Below are positions 1 through 10,182 of a stretch of 64,000 nucleotides of DNA, piece after piece (the first letter of the stretch is position 1; every line of letters begins with the position of its first letter). The translations under genes and the position numbers were made by a program. The notes under the pieces are model-generated. The model saw only the letters and a program-made list of their open reading frames with translations. It searched no databases and was not told the origin of the DNA. This DNA comes from Candidatus Gastranaerophilales bacterium (GTDB taxonomy: Bacteria; Cyanobacteriota; Vampirovibrionia; Gastranaerophilales; Gastranaerophilaceae), in contig CALUUK010000002.1 of NCBI GenBank assembly GCA_944323955.1, positions 124,001 to 188,000 of the forward strand, given 5' to 3'.

Positions 1-1
1 T

Positions 2-271
2 AAAATTGATGCTGTTTTGTCAATCCATGCACCTTTTAAAATAGTTAATTATGACGGGCCTGCTAAAGAATTGGCGGATAAAATTTCCGAATTAACAGGT
101 TATCCCGTGCAGGCGGATATCGGTTATCCCACTCCGGGCAGTTTTGGTAATTATTCGGGAGTTGAGCGGCAAATTCCTACAATAACTTTAGAACTTCCCG
201 AAGATGTTACAAATGAGAATCTATGGATTGTTAATAAGCCTGTATTTGATTATTTGGCGTATGAATTTTAA
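2..271 (+). CDS. MpaA-like murein peptide amidase (zinc carboxypeptidase M14), C-terminal fragment
   Basis: The reading frame enters from the left edge, so only the last 89 residues are present. A TTG at 17 could be read as a start, but the frame is open upstream and the conserved fold clearly begins earlier. The segment VLSIHAPFK, then GYPTPGSFGNYSG, then ITLELP resembles the end of E. coli MpaA (SFHEP, GYxTPGSFGSW, ITAEFP). MpaA cleaves the gamma-D-glutamyl-diaminopimelate bond during murein peptide recycling in the cytoplasm. The Glu in TLELP is the likely general base of the M14 fold. The zinc-ligand part is outside the window, so activity cannot be judged. A repeat element begins one base after the stop codon. 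Confidence 0.72.
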   Translation, partial: KIDAVLSIHAPFKIVNYDGPAKELADKISELTGYPVQADIGYPTPGSFGNYSGVERQIPTITLELPEDVTNENLWIVNKPVFDYLAYEF

Positions 272-445
272 ATTTTATAAATAATAAAATCTTCAGCCGG
301 ATATTTTTTCCTATACTGCTAAACTCGGCACAAAGCTCCGCAACCCGCACTAAAAGTGCTCAAACAGCGCTCCGCCATGCTGCTGCCTCGTTAAGCATTA
401 TTACGGAAAAAAATATATGCCATCAGATTTTATTATTTATAAAAT
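272..445. repeat. Palindromic MITE-like element, copy 1
   Basis: This 174 bp element is bounded by a perfect 20 bp inverted repeat: ATTTTATAAATAATAAAATC at 272-291 and its reverse complement at 426-445. The core contains a small hairpin GCACT-aaa-AGTGC followed by CTCAAACAGCGCTCCGC. A second copy lies at 1705-1871 and shares most of the core. No protein is encoded. The element fills nearly all of the gap between the amidase fragment and efp; the remainder, 446-574, should hold the efp promoter, but I see no convincing -35/-10 pair. Confidence 0.85.
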
Positions 446-574
446 TTATTAATTATTAAGCATATCTGATATACATATGTTTGTTACGCTATGGTGGTTA
501 CAATCTATGAAAAATTAAAAGTTTATGTTATATTTTATGAGAAAGAATAATTATTATTAGAAAAGGACGAATGA

Positions 575-1132
575 ATGATATCTGTAAATGATTTAAAAAC
601 AGGCTTAACACTTGAAATAGACGGCGGGCTTTGGAACGTTGTTGAATTTATGCACGTAAAACCGGGAAAAGGTGCCGCTTTTGTCAGAACAAAACTGAAA
701 AATGCAGAAACAGGCAACGTAATTGAAAAAACGTTCAGAGCCGGTGAAAAAGTTGCAAAAGCTACACTTGATAAAAGAGATATGCAATACCTTTATAAAG
801 AAGGTAATGATTTTGTAATGATGGACTTAGAATCTTATGAACAGCTTTCCGTTGCTGCTGATAAAATCGGTGACGGTGTTAAATATTTAAAAGAAAATAT
901 GAATGTTGCAATTTTATTTCACGGCACAAATATTATCGGTATAGATATACCTAATTTTGTTGAACTTGAAGTTGTTGATACACCTCCGGCAGAAAAAGGA
1001 AATACCGCTCAAGGCGGTACAAAGCCTGCAACACTTGAAACGGGTGCTGTTGTTAACGTTCCTTTCTTCGTTACAAACGGTACCGTTATCAGAGTTGATA
1101 CGAGAACAAATGAGTATTTAGACAGAGTCTAG
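575..1132 (+). CDS. efp: Translation elongation factor P
   Basis: EF-P enters the ribosomal E site and relieves stalling at polyproline stretches. The 185-residue product has the usual length and the three-domain layout: an N-terminal KOW-like barrel beginning [18 protein letters not shown], followed by two OB-type barrels and the C-terminal TNEYLDRV. The loop [15 protein letters not shown] carries the lysine that is modified in many bacteria; no modification gene is visible here. The ATG at 575 follows AAAAGGA; an overlapping ATG at 571 is in another frame. accB starts 10 bases after the stop. The efp-accB pair is a typical cyanobacterial arrangement. Confidence 0.97.
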   Translation: MISVNDLKTGLTLEIDGGLWNVVEFMHVKPGKGAAFVRTKLKNAETGNVIEKTFRAGEKVAKATLDKRDMQYLYKEGNDFVMMDLESYEQLSVAADKIGDGVKYLKENMNVAILFHGTNIIGIDIPNFVELEVVDTPPAEKGNTAQGGTKPATLETGAVVNVPFFVTNGTVIRVDTRTNEYLDRV

Positions 1133-1142
1133 GGACAGAAAA

Positions 1143-1601
1143 ATGAAATTTAATCTTGAATATTTGGAAAAACTGGCAAATATTGTTTATGATAATGATT
1201 TATCGGAAATAACATTAGAAGATGATGAACAGGCATTATCGATAAAACGTGAAAAACCGCAGCAAGCGGCTATTGCCCCTGTCGTAATGCCGTCAACGGT
1301 TACTTCTCAGGTTGTGGCACCTCAGGCAAAGCCTGCCATAGAACAGGCAAAACCTGCAGCACATAAGGGGAAACCTATTACGGCTCCAATGGTTGGTACA
1401 TTCTACAGTGCGCCGTCACCTGATGATGCTCCTTTTGTTAAAGTCGGTGATAATATAGCAATCGGTCAGGTTGTTTGTATTATTGAGGCTATGAAGTTAA
1501 TGAACGAGATTGAGGCAGAGGCATCGGGTCAAATAACTGAAATTTGCGTTAAAAACGGCGACAGTGTTGAATTCGGCCAGGTTCTTATGTATGTTGAGTA
1601 A
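1143..1601 (+). CDS. accB: Acetyl-CoA carboxylase biotin carboxyl carrier protein (canonical copy)
   Basis: This protein carries the biotin that shuttles carboxyl groups in the first step of fatty acid synthesis. The 152 residues start with a short helical domain ([20 protein letters not shown]), run through an Ala/Pro/Gln-rich linker at about 40-78, and end in a biotinyl barrel. The biotin-acceptor site is the canonical EAMKLMNE, with K118 as acceptor. It is likely cotranscribed with efp, and a strong hairpin terminator follows. A second, divergent accB lies at 8186-8641 beside accC, so the carboxylase could have a choice of two carriers. Confidence 0.96.
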   Translation: MKFNLEYLEKLANIVYDNDLSEITLEDDEQALSIKREKPQQAAIAPVVMPSTVTSQVVAPQAKPAIEQAKPAAHKGKPITAPMVGTFYSAPSPDDAPFVKVGDNIAIGQVVCIIEAMKLMNEIEAEASGQITEICVKNGDSVEFGQVLMYVE

Positions 1602-1619
1602 ATAATTTAGAAACATATG

Positions 1620-1650
1620 AAAACAGACCTTGATTTTCGGGGTCTGTTTT
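1620..1650 (+). terminator. Rho-independent terminator of efp-accB
   Basis: A 10 bp perfect stem, AAAACAGACC (1620-1629) with GGTCTGTTTT (1641-1650), starts 18 bases after the accB stop. The right arm ends in a T run, which fits an intrinsic terminator. Confidence 0.85.
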
Positions 1651-1704
1651 ATTATGGATTTTATTTAATTTATATTCAAGATAAATTCAAGATATATCAG
1701 ATTT

Positions 1705-1871
1705 TTATAAGTAATAAAATCTTCTGCTTGATATTTTTTCTTATAATGCTAAATTCGGCTAAAAGCTCCGCAACTCGCACTAACAGTGCTCAAACAGCGC
1801 TCCGCTTTGCCGCTGCCTCATTAAGCATTCTCACTGAAAAAATATATGCTGTCAGATTTTATTACTTATAA
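1705..1871. repeat. Palindromic MITE-like element, copy 2
   Basis: This 167 bp copy of the element at 272-445 is bounded by a perfect 17 bp inverted repeat (TTATAAGTAATAAAATC at 1705-1721, complement at 1855-1871). Relative to copy 1, one base differs in the left arm and the matching base differs in the right arm, so pairing is preserved. The core again has CTCGCACTAACAGTGCTCAAACAGCGCTCCGC-like sequence. An open frame across it (from 1617) is an artefact of the repeat. Nothing further is recognisable in 1872-1951, the rest of the gap before the dnaA stop. Confidence 0.83.
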
Positions 1872-1951
1872 GAATCATTATATACATCTGTAGTGCTTAT
1901 ATGGTAGTGGTGCTTTTCAAGATATAGATAATTCTATGAGCTTAGTATAAT

Positions 1952-3367
1952 CTACGCATTAATTTGTTCTGTAAGGAGTTTTATATCTTCGGCTAAGTGA
2001 CGGTCTGTCTTAATATCGGACTTCACTTTGCTGTGTGAATACATAATTGTCGTGTGTTTACGGTTAAAACAATCACCTATATAAGGGAAGCTCTCATTTG
2101 TCATTTCTTTTGCAAGATAAATTGCGGCCTGACGGGCAAATGCTGTTTTTGCCGCGCGATTTGTGCTTTTTATATCTTCCGTAGATACATTATAAAAACT
2201 TGCAACGATATCTATTATTCCGTCTACCGTAACGTTTTTGCGTTTTTCGCTGTAGCCTATTATTTTCTTGACGTTTTCGACAGTTATCGGAGTTTCGTTA
2301 ATGGAAGAATATGCGCTGATCGTATTGAACGCTCCTTCAAGCTCCCTAATGTTTTTATTATAAACAGAAGCAAGAAATTCAATAACATCTGACGGAATTC
2401 TGATATTATTATCATTCGCCAGTTTTGTCAGAATAGCCATTCTTGTTTCAATATCCGGAACCTGAATGTCAGCAAGCAAACCCATTTGAAACCTTGTTTT
2501 TAATCTGTCGGGTGTGTTTTCAAATTTATCGGGAGAGCGATCAGACGTGAAAACAATTTGCTTGCCCGAATTATGAAGGCTTTCAAATGTGTTAAACATT
2601 TCTTCTTCGGTTCTTGCTTTGCCTTCAATCAATTGAACGTCATCAACAAGCAGAACATCTATGTTTCTGTATTTATTTCTGAATTCATTCATTTTTTTGT
2701 TTTTATCGCCGGCTTTATCCATACCTTTTGCAAGTGAATTAACAAGGTCATTAATAAATTCTTCTGCTTTGATATATTTAACTTTTAAATTCGGTTTATT
2801 GAAAAGAATATCGTGCCCGATAGCTTGAAGCAGATGAGTTTTCCCGAGCCCCGAACCGCCGTATATGAATAACGGATTATATTGCTTGCCGGGGTCTTTT
2901 GCAACCGCTACTGCTACTGCGTGAGCAAATTTATTATTTGCTCCGACAACGAAATTATCAAATTTATATTTAAGATTCAAATTGCATTCGGAGCGCATTT
3001 GTTTTAATCCGTCATATCTTGAGGAGTTAATTCTGTTTTCAAGATTTTTGATAAATTCTTTTTGTTCTTCTTTTCTTGTTTTTTGTTTTTCTTTTTCAAG
3101 TTGTTTATGCAGGTCTTCATCATATACAACTTTAAAATTAACATCTTTTTTACAAATTTCGGAAAGAGCTTTTGATATTTGTTTATGATGTTTTTGTATA
3201 ATCTGAACGGCAAGGTTTTGACCCGAGAGCACGCAAAAACAGTTATCTTCAAAAGAGTGCGGAACTAACGGCACAATCCATGTGTCATAGGTGGTTTTTA
3301 CGATGGTGTCTTTTAATATGGCAAGGACATCATCCCATATTTTTTGAATTAATGAGTCTTTTTCCAT
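1952..3367 (-). CDS. dnaA: Chromosomal replication initiator DnaA
   Basis: DnaA binds the origin and opens it in an ATP-dependent manner. The 471 residues show the four-domain order: N-terminal DnaB-contact domain (about 1-85), a Lys/Glu-rich linker (about 86-125), an AAA+ ATPase with Walker A GGSGLGKT (170-177) and Walker B DVLLVDDVQ, and a C-terminal DNA-binding domain with GDCFNRKHTTIMYSHSKV, the DnaA-box recognition signature. It lies 20 bases behind aspS on the same strand and is probably cotranscribed with it. dnaN is not adjacent, and I see no cluster of DnaA boxes around the gene, so an origin here is not supported. Confidence 0.97.
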   Translation of the reverse strand: MEKDSLIQKIWDDVLAILKDTIVKTTYDTWIVPLVPHSFEDNCFCVLSGQNLAVQIIQKHHKQISKALSEICKKDVNFKVVYDEDLHKQLEKEKQKTRKEEQKEFIKNLENRINSSRYDGLKQMRSECNLNLKYKFDNFVVGANNKFAHAVAVAVAKDPGKQYNPLFIYGGSGLGKTHLLQAIGHDILFNKPNLKVKYIKAEEFINDLVNSLAKGMDKAGDKNKKMNEFRNKYRNIDVLLVDDVQLIEGKARTEEEMFNTFESLHNSGKQIVFTSDRSPDKFENTPDRLKTRFQMGLLADIQVPDIETRMAILTKLANDNNIRIPSDVIEFLASVYNKNIRELEGAFNTISAYSSINETPITVENVKKIIGYSEKRKNVTVDGIIDIVASFYNVSTEDIKSTNRAAKTAFARQAAIYLAKEMTNESFPYIGDCFNRKHTTIMYSHSKVKSDIKTDRHLAEDIKLLTEQINA

Positions 3368-3387
3368 TTCTTAATTTATATCAATTA

Positions 3388-5166
3388 TTAATTAACTTTT
3401 GTTGTTAATCTTAAGTGAAGTTCTCGTAATTGATCTTCTGTTGCCGTTGCCGGAGCATCAGTCATAAGGCATTTTGCATTTGAGTTTTTAGGAAATGCAA
3501 TAACGTCTCTGATAGACGGTGTTTTTGCAAGCAGAGCAACTACTCTGTCAAGACCTAATGCTAAACCGGCATGCGGAGGTGTTCCGTATCTGAAGGCATT
3601 AATCATAAATCCGAATTTTTCCTGTGTTTCTTCATCAGATAAGCCTAATGCTTTGAATACTCTCTGTTGAATTTCGGAAGAGTGGATTCTGACGCTGCCG
3701 CCGCCCAGTTCCGTACCGTTATAAACTATATCATATGCAATAGAGCGGCAATTTGCAGGGTCTGTTTCCATTTTATCAATATCTTCAAGATTAGGCATTG
3801 TGAAAGGATGGTGAACCGACACATATCTTTGGTCTTCTTCGGAATATTCAAACATCGGAAAATCTACAACCCATAAAAGAGCGTGTGCATCAGGGTCTAT
3901 TAAACCGAGTTTTTCACCGAAGTGGAGTCTGAATCTGCCCATAACATCATATGTAACTTTAGGTTTATCCGCAACAAAGAAGATAACATCGCCTGCTTTT
4001 GCGCCTGCTCTTTGTTTTATAGCTTCTGCCTGTTCTTCCGTCAAGAATTTAAGGACGGGTGATTTTGCCGTTCCGTCTTCCTGATATATAATATTTGCAA
4101 GGGCTTTGGCGCCAAAGGAGATGGCTAGTTTTGTCAAATCATCTATTTCTTTTCTTGAATAATTTGCAATTCCCGGAATTTTAATAGCTCTGACAATTCC
4201 GCCTGCTTTTAATGTATCTTTAACAATTTCAAAGTTAGATTCCATAATGATATCGCCGATATCAAAAAGTTCTAAGCCAAAACGCAAATCGGGTCTGTCG
4301 GAACCATATTTATCCATTGCTTCTTTATATGTTATAACGGGAAGTTTGTCAGGAGTTGTATATCCGACTAATTTAAATACTTCTCTCAATAAACCTTCAA
4401 CCATATCCATGATATCTTGTTGTTCAACGAAAGACATTTCCATATCTACCTGAGTAAATTCAGGCTGTCTGTCCGCACGAAGGTCTTCATCACGGAAACA
4501 TTTTGCTATTTGATAATATCTTTCAATTCCGCCGACCATTAATAATTGTTTAAAAATTTGAGGTGATTGCGGAAGTGCATAAAATTTTCCGGGTTGTACA
4601 CGGCTCGGTACGAGATAATCTCTTGCGCCTTCGGGTGTGGTTTTTATTAATATAGGTGTTTCAACTTCCATAAAATTTTGGCTGTTTAAATAATTACGGA
4701 TAGTTGTAACTATTTCATGTCTTAATTTAAGGTTATTAAGAACTTTTTCCTGTCTTAAATCAAGATATCGATATTTTAATCTTATATCTTCTTTAACATC
4801 ATCGGCATTAAGCGGGAACGGAAGTACTTGAGCCGTTGAAAGAATTTCAAGTGCCGTAGGATATATTTCTATTTCACCCGTCGGCAGTTTTTCATTATAT
4901 GTTTCTTCAGGTCTTATTGTTACCGTGCCGGTTGCTTTTATAACAAATTCATCTCTTAATTTCTGGAAAACTTCATAAACTTCGGGATTTTTATTAGGAT
5001 CTGAAACTAATTGAAATAATCCTGATTTATCTCTTACTTCAACAAATATAATACCGCCCAAATCGCGGACAGCTGAAACCCATCCTGCAATTGTAACTTT
5101 TTTCCCGACTTCATTTCTTGTTATTTCGCCGCATCCGTGCGTTTTCATTGATGTTTTTGTTAACAT
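3388..5166 (-). CDS. aspS: Aspartyl-tRNA synthetase
   Basis: This class II synthetase charges tRNA-Asp (and possibly tRNA-Asn; the sequence alone does not tell). The 592-residue length is that of the bacterial type with an N-terminal OB anticodon-binding domain (about 1-105) and a GAD-type insertion (about 290-410). Motif 2 is visible as FRDEDLRADRQPEFTQVD, and motif 3 as GLALGLDRVVALL. The start MLTKTSMKTHGCGEITRNEVG has a close upstream GGGAAAG-type ribosome site. It sits between a YitT-type gene and dnaA on the minus strand, with a 73 bp gap to the former and 20 bp to the latter. Confidence 0.97.
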   Translation of the reverse strand: MLTKTSMKTHGCGEITRNEVGKKVTIAGWVSAVRDLGGIIFVEVRDKSGLFQLVSDPNKNPEVYEVFQKLRDEFVIKATGTVTIRPEETYNEKLPTGEIEIYPTALEILSTAQVLPFPLNADDVKEDIRLKYRYLDLRQEKVLNNLKLRHEIVTTIRNYLNSQNFMEVETPILIKTTPEGARDYLVPSRVQPGKFYALPQSPQIFKQLLMVGGIERYYQIAKCFRDEDLRADRQPEFTQVDMEMSFVEQQDIMDMVEGLLREVFKLVGYTTPDKLPVITYKEAMDKYGSDRPDLRFGLELFDIGDIIMESNFEIVKDTLKAGGIVRAIKIPGIANYSRKEIDDLTKLAISFGAKALANIIYQEDGTAKSPVLKFLTEEQAEAIKQRAGAKAGDVIFFVADKPKVTYDVMGRFRLHFGEKLGLIDPDAHALLWVVDFPMFEYSEEDQRYVSVHHPFTMPNLEDIDKMETDPANCRSIAYDIVYNGTELGGGSVRIHSSEIQQRVFKALGLSDEETQEKFGFMINAFRYGTPPHAGLALGLDRVVALLAKTPSIRDVIAFPKNSNAKCLMTDAPATATEDQLRELHLRLTTKVN

Positions 5167-5239
5167 TTTCTTTCCCTGTTTCCTACTATTAATGCTTATT
5201 TTTAATCTACCTCAAAGATATAAAATTTTAAAGTCTTTA

Positions 5240-6088
5240 TTATATTTTTCTCTTTTTTACACGTACGCCGTCGACTTCATACACATTTTCTATTGCAATG
5301 AAGGCTCTGGGGTCAATTTCTTTAGCGATTTCTTTAAGTTTTTGAACCTGAAGTCTTGATATAACGCAGTAGACAATTCTTTTCTTTACTCCGGAATAAC
5401 CGCCCTGGGCATCAATATAGGTAACGCTGACATCCATTTTTTTCATTATATCTTTACCGATTTCATCGGAATAATCTGTAATAACAAAAACCGACTTTGA
5501 TTCATTCAAACCTTCTATAACAACATCCATTGTTTTGTAAGCTATAAAATATGCAACAATAGAATACATAGCATGCTGCCAATCGTAAACAAATCCTGCG
5601 GTTGTGAAGATAAACAGGTTTATGAACATTATTATTTCACCAACCGAAAACGGTATTTTTTTAGTTGCATAGATTGCAAGCACTTCTGTTCCGTCAAGTG
5701 AAGAACCGTTTCTTATAACTAAACCGACGCCTGCTCCAAGAATGAGTCCGCCGAATATTGAAGCCAGAAACAGTTCCAGATTGGGTATTATTCCGTCGTG
5801 AAATTTTGCCGAGAATAATGTTACCCCGAGTGCGAATATAATAATTGCATAAAATGTTGATAATACGAATCTGACACCCAGTTTTTTAATTGCAAGAATT
5901 ATAAATGGCAGGTTAATGCAAATGATAAAACCACCGAGGGCATGACCGGTTAGTGTATTTAAAATCATTGAAATACCTGTTACTCCGCCGTCAATTATAC
6001 CGTTCGGCACGAAAAATCCTTCAATTGCGAATGCGTATATCAATGCCCCTATGGTTAGAAATATATAATCTTTAATATAGCTTTTCAT
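5240..6088 (-). CDS. YitT family membrane protein (DUF161 plus DUF2179)
   Basis: An integral membrane protein of the YitT type; the family's molecular function is not established. After an N-terminal KSYIKDY there are about five hydrophobic segments (to about residue 190), including the family-typical FFVPNGIIDGGVTGISM and NGSSLDGTEVLA. A cytoplasmic C-terminal DUF2179-like domain with QGGYSGVKKRIVYCVI follows. A start nine codons further upstream is possible, but the ATG at 6088 has AAAGGG seven bases ahead, so I prefer it. It is the first gene of the yitT-aspS-dnaA run. Confidence 0.87.
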   Translation of the reverse strand: MKSYIKDYIFLTIGALIYAFAIEGFFVPNGIIDGGVTGISMILNTLTGHALGGFIICINLPFIILAIKKLGVRFVLSTFYAIIIFALGVTLFSAKFHDGIIPNLELFLASIFGGLILGAGVGLVIRNGSSLDGTEVLAIYATKKIPFSVGEIIMFINLFIFTTAGFVYDWQHAMYSIVAYFIAYKTMDVVIEGLNESKSVFVITDYSDEIGKDIMKKMDVSVTYIDAQGGYSGVKKRIVYCVISRLQVQKLKEIAKEIDPRAFIAIENVYEVDGVRVKKRKI

Positions 6089-6155
6089 ATAAACCCTTTT
6101 TCGTGAATTATACAATAAAACATTTGGGTTATAAATTAAATTTGATAAAAATCAT

Positions 6156-6175
6156 AAAATTTTATATTTTGTTAT
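6156..6175. repeat. Solo copy of a repeat-end sequence
   Basis: AAAATTTTATATTTTGTTAT occurs here, at 10772-10791 and at 11016-11035, and in reverse complement at 10618-10637. No inverted partner is visible next to this copy. It lies just upstream of the GNAT-like gene, where it may be a remnant of an element. Confidence 0.7.
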
Positions 6176-6238
6176 TTAATCCTGAAAATAATGACAAAAA
6201 AATTATTCACGGATATTTATAGATGCAGAAGGTGTTCT

Positions 6239-6838
6239 ATGAATATTAATCCCGTATCATTCGGCAAAGCAATTCCAGTTGCAAACTGTAATATTATAAA
6301 TAAATCAACTAATCAAGCGGAAAAAGCAACCGTTTATGAATATGATTGTCTTGATGAGCATGAAGATGTCGATGAAATCCTTGCCCTGCCTGATATTTTT
6401 TATTATAAAAATATTATTGCGGACAAAATGCAATATAAACATGAAAAAGCTGTTAATTGGCATATGACGCCAAACAGTCATTTTTATTCCTTAAAAAACG
6501 AACAAGGAAGAACTCTCTCAGTTTTATACACATATGATTCATTAAATTCAAACGGAGCTGAAACCGTTGTTGTTGACAGACTGCAAAGTGACACGACTTC
6601 GCCGTACAAATATGCAGGACAAGCGATTCTTGCTGCTTTATGCAGAATAAGAGAAAAGGATGCCCCCGAAAGTATAGTAATTAAGACTGCAGCAAATAAG
6701 GCCGTCCCTTTTTATACCGATAAATGCGGATTTTACAAGGTATACAACCATGAACTCGAACTGCCGCAGTCGGATTACGCCGGATTCATACAGCAAACAG
6801 AGCAAAAAACAAAAGGTAAAATAAATACAATTGTTTAG
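6239..6838 (+). CDS. GNAT-like acetyltransferase with N-terminal PVSFG motif
   Basis: The 199-residue product is not a close match to any named enzyme I know. Residues 120-175 look like the acetyl-CoA binding half of a GNAT fold: YKYAGQAILAALCRIREKD followed by IVIKTAANKAVPFYTDKCGF, where FYxxxGF is the typical end of the fold. The N-terminus MNINPVSFGKAIPV carries a motif seen in several other proteins of this window. The start at 6239 is preceded by AGAAGGTG; an upstream ATG at 6191 has no such site. The stop overlaps the accC stop on the opposite strand by 4 bases. Confidence 0.6.
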   Translation: MNINPVSFGKAIPVANCNIINKSTNQAEKATVYEYDCLDEHEDVDEILALPDIFYYKNIIADKMQYKHEKAVNWHMTPNSHFYSLKNEQGRTLSVLYTYDSLNSNGAETVVVDRLQSDTTSPYKYAGQAILAALCRIREKDAPESIVIKTAANKAVPFYTDKCGFYKVYNHELELPQSDYAGFIQQTEQKTKGKINTIV

Positions 6839-8181
6839 TCTTTTTTCTGTTTATAAGTATTCATAAATCCCGTGTCAAAGTTGCCGCTGATGAATACGGG
6901 GTCTTCAATAAGTTCCTGATAAAAAGGAAGCGTTGTTTTTACGCCGGTAATAACGTATTCTTTTAATGCTCTGTACATTCTGCGTCTTGCTTCTTCTCTT
7001 GTAGGCGCCCAGCACATAACCTTGCTTATTAAAGAATCATAATAAGGCGGAATTTTATAGCCCGAATATACATGTGAATCCACTCTTACGCCAAATCCGC
7101 CGGGAGTAATGTATCCGTTAATCTCGCCGGGGGCGGGGAGGAAGTTTCTGTCGGGATCTTCGGCATTTATACGGCATTCAATAGCATGCCCGTATAATTT
7201 AACATCTTCCTGCTTATATGATAACGGGTTTCCTGCCGCGATGTTAATTTGCTCGCGGACAATATCAATATTGGAAATCATTTCTGAAATACCGTGTTCA
7301 ACTTGCAGACGGGTATTCATTTCCATAAAGTAGAAATTTTTGTCTTTATCAAGTAAAAATTCTATGGTGCCTACACCTTCGTAATTAGCAGCTTTAGCAG
7401 CTTTAACGGCAGCCTCTCCTAGTTTTCTTCTTATATCATCCGAAACTGCGGGCGAAGGAGCTTCTTCAACCAGCTTCTGATGACGTCTTTGGATTGAACA
7501 ATCTCTTTCTCCAAGGTGTATGACATTTCCGAATTTATCGGCGATAATCTGAACTTCGATGTGTCTGGGGTTTACAAGATATTTTTCAATATAAACATCA
7601 GGATTTCCGAAGAACTTTTCAGCCTCCTGACGGCAAAGCGTGATGTTTTGTTCAAGCTCTTCATCACTGTTTGCAACTCTCATACCTTTTCCGCCGCCGC
7701 CTGCGGTTGCTTTAACAATAACAGGATAACCGAATTTTTTAGCGGCCGCTTTGGCTTCTTCAATATCAGTAATAATTCCCGTACCCGGGGTAATCGGAAC
7801 ACCGCTTGACATCATTGTTTTTCTGGCGGTAGCCTTATCGCCCATTAATTGCATTGATTCGGGTGAGGGGCCTATAAATTTAATATTGTGTTCCGCGCAG
7901 ATTTCCGCAAAATCAGCTCTTTCTGACATAAAGCCGTAACCGGGGTGAATGGCATCAGCCCCCGATACTATTGCCGCAGAAATAATAGCGGGAATATTAA
8001 GATAACTTCCCGAACTTTCATTCGGACCTATACAATATGCTTCCGTAGCTAAACTCACATGCAAAGAATCCGCATCTGCTTTGGAATAAACTGCAACTGT
8101 AGGTATTGCCATTTCTCTGCACGCTCTTATAATTCTTACTGCAACTTCGCCTCTGTTGGCTATTAAAACTTTCTTAAACAT
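6835..8181 (-). CDS. accC: Acetyl-CoA carboxylase biotin carboxylase subunit
   Basis: This subunit carboxylates biotin on AccB using ATP and bicarbonate. The 448 residues match the family length: an N-terminal biotin carboxylase domain (MFKKVLIANRGEVAVRIIRACREM), an ATP-grasp domain with GGGGKGMRVA and HIEVQIIAD, and a C-terminal domain with MNTRLQVEHGISE. Its start lies 4 bases after the stop of the divergent accB copy, so the two form an operon. Pairing of a biotin carboxylase with a non-canonical carrier is notable because a canonical accB exists about 7 kb away. Confidence 0.97.
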   Translation of the reverse strand: MFKKVLIANRGEVAVRIIRACREMAIPTVAVYSKADADSLHVSLATEAYCIGPNESSGSYLNIPAIISAAIVSGADAIHPGYGFMSERADFAEICAEHNIKFIGPSPESMQLMGDKATARKTMMSSGVPITPGTGIITDIEEAKAAAKKFGYPVIVKATAGGGGKGMRVANSDEELEQNITLCRQEAEKFFGNPDVYIEKYLVNPRHIEVQIIADKFGNVIHLGERDCSIQRRHQKLVEEAPSPAVSDDIRRKLGEAAVKAAKAANYEGVGTIEFLLDKDKNFYFMEMNTRLQVEHGISEMISNIDIVREQINIAAGNPLSYKQEDVKLYGHAIECRINAEDPDRNFLPAPGEINGYITPGGFGVRVDSHVYSGYKIPPYYDSLISKVMCWAPTREEARRRMYRALKEYVITGVKTTLPFYQELIEDPVFISGNFDTGFMNTYKQKKD

Positions 8182-8185
8182 ATCC

Positions 8186-8641
8186 TTACTCAGTTTTCTC
8201 TATATACATAATTGTCTGACCGTATTCGACGGGCTTTCCGTCTTCAATACAAATTTCAACAACCTTTCCCGCAACATCGGAGGTCACTTTATTAACAAGT
8301 TTAATTGTTTCAACAATACAAACAACCTGACCTTTTTTAACGGTATCACCGACCTGAACAAACGGTTTTTCCTCAGGTGAGGGTTTTGAATAAAACATAC
8401 CTATCATATTTGAAACAATCGGTACTATATTTTTCTTTTCTTCCTGCGCAATCTCTTCTTGAACAGATTCTTCAATCAAAGCAGCTTCAACAGGAATTTC
8501 TTTTTCTTTAATTACGGGTTTAAAATTATTACTTTTTATAAAAAGAGCTTTCTCACCGTCTTCAAGCGTTACTTCGGTAAGCTCATTATTTTTCATTATA
8601 TCAATTAACTTTTCAATATAATCAGCAGATACTTCTTTCAT
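8186..8641 (-). CDS. accB: Divergent biotin carboxyl carrier protein (second AccB)
   Basis: The 151 residues align along their whole length with the AccB at 1143-1601 (MKEVSADYIEKLIDIMKNNELTEVTLEDGEKA against that protein's N-terminus). The linker differs and is Glu-rich. The acceptor region reads VETIKLVNK, with K114 as acceptor. The usual AMK Met is replaced by Ile and the following Met by Val. The lysine and fold are kept, so biotinylation remains plausible but may be less efficient or use a different ligase. It forms an operon with accC behind a recognisable promoter at 8672-8700. Confidence 0.9.
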   Translation of the reverse strand: MKEVSADYIEKLIDIMKNNELTEVTLEDGEKALFIKSNNFKPVIKEKEIPVEAALIEESVQEEIAQEEKKNIVPIVSNMIGMFYSKPSPEEKPFVQVGDTVKKGQVVCIVETIKLVNKVTSDVAGKVVEICIEDGKPVEYGQTIMYIEKTE

Positions 8642-8671
8642 AATATCCCTTTTTTATTATAGACTTCCCTT

Positions 8672-8700
8672 ATTTTATTCCGTACATGAGAGCTAGTCAA
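8672..8700 (-). promoter_or_regulatory. Sigma70-type promoter of accB2-accC
   Basis: On the minus strand TTGACT (8700-8695) and TAAAAT (8677-8672) are separated by 17 bp, placing the transcript start about 25 bases upstream of the second accB. Confidence 0.6.
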
Positions 8701-8728
8701 GAAAGTATACTTTTTCTGATTTTAATAG

Positions 8729-8734
8729 TATAAT
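8729..8734 (+). promoter_or_regulatory. Possible -10 box for atpD-atpC
   Basis: A perfect TATAAT lies 34 bases upstream of the atpD start. No good -35 hexamer is found at the right distance, so this is tentative. Confidence 0.4.
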
Positions 8735-8753
8735 TATAGACATTGATAGATAG

Positions 8754-10175
<1,422 letters not shown>

Positions 10176-10182
10176 GAATAAA

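Noticed and set aside
1617-1871. An 84-codon open frame after accB
   Set aside because: It covers the terminator and a palindromic repeat, has no protein-like features, and arises from repeat composition.
1872-3400. Origin of replication next to dnaA
   Set aside because: No cluster of DnaA boxes (TTATCCACA-like) and no AT-rich unwinding repeat were found beside the gene; dnaN is absent.
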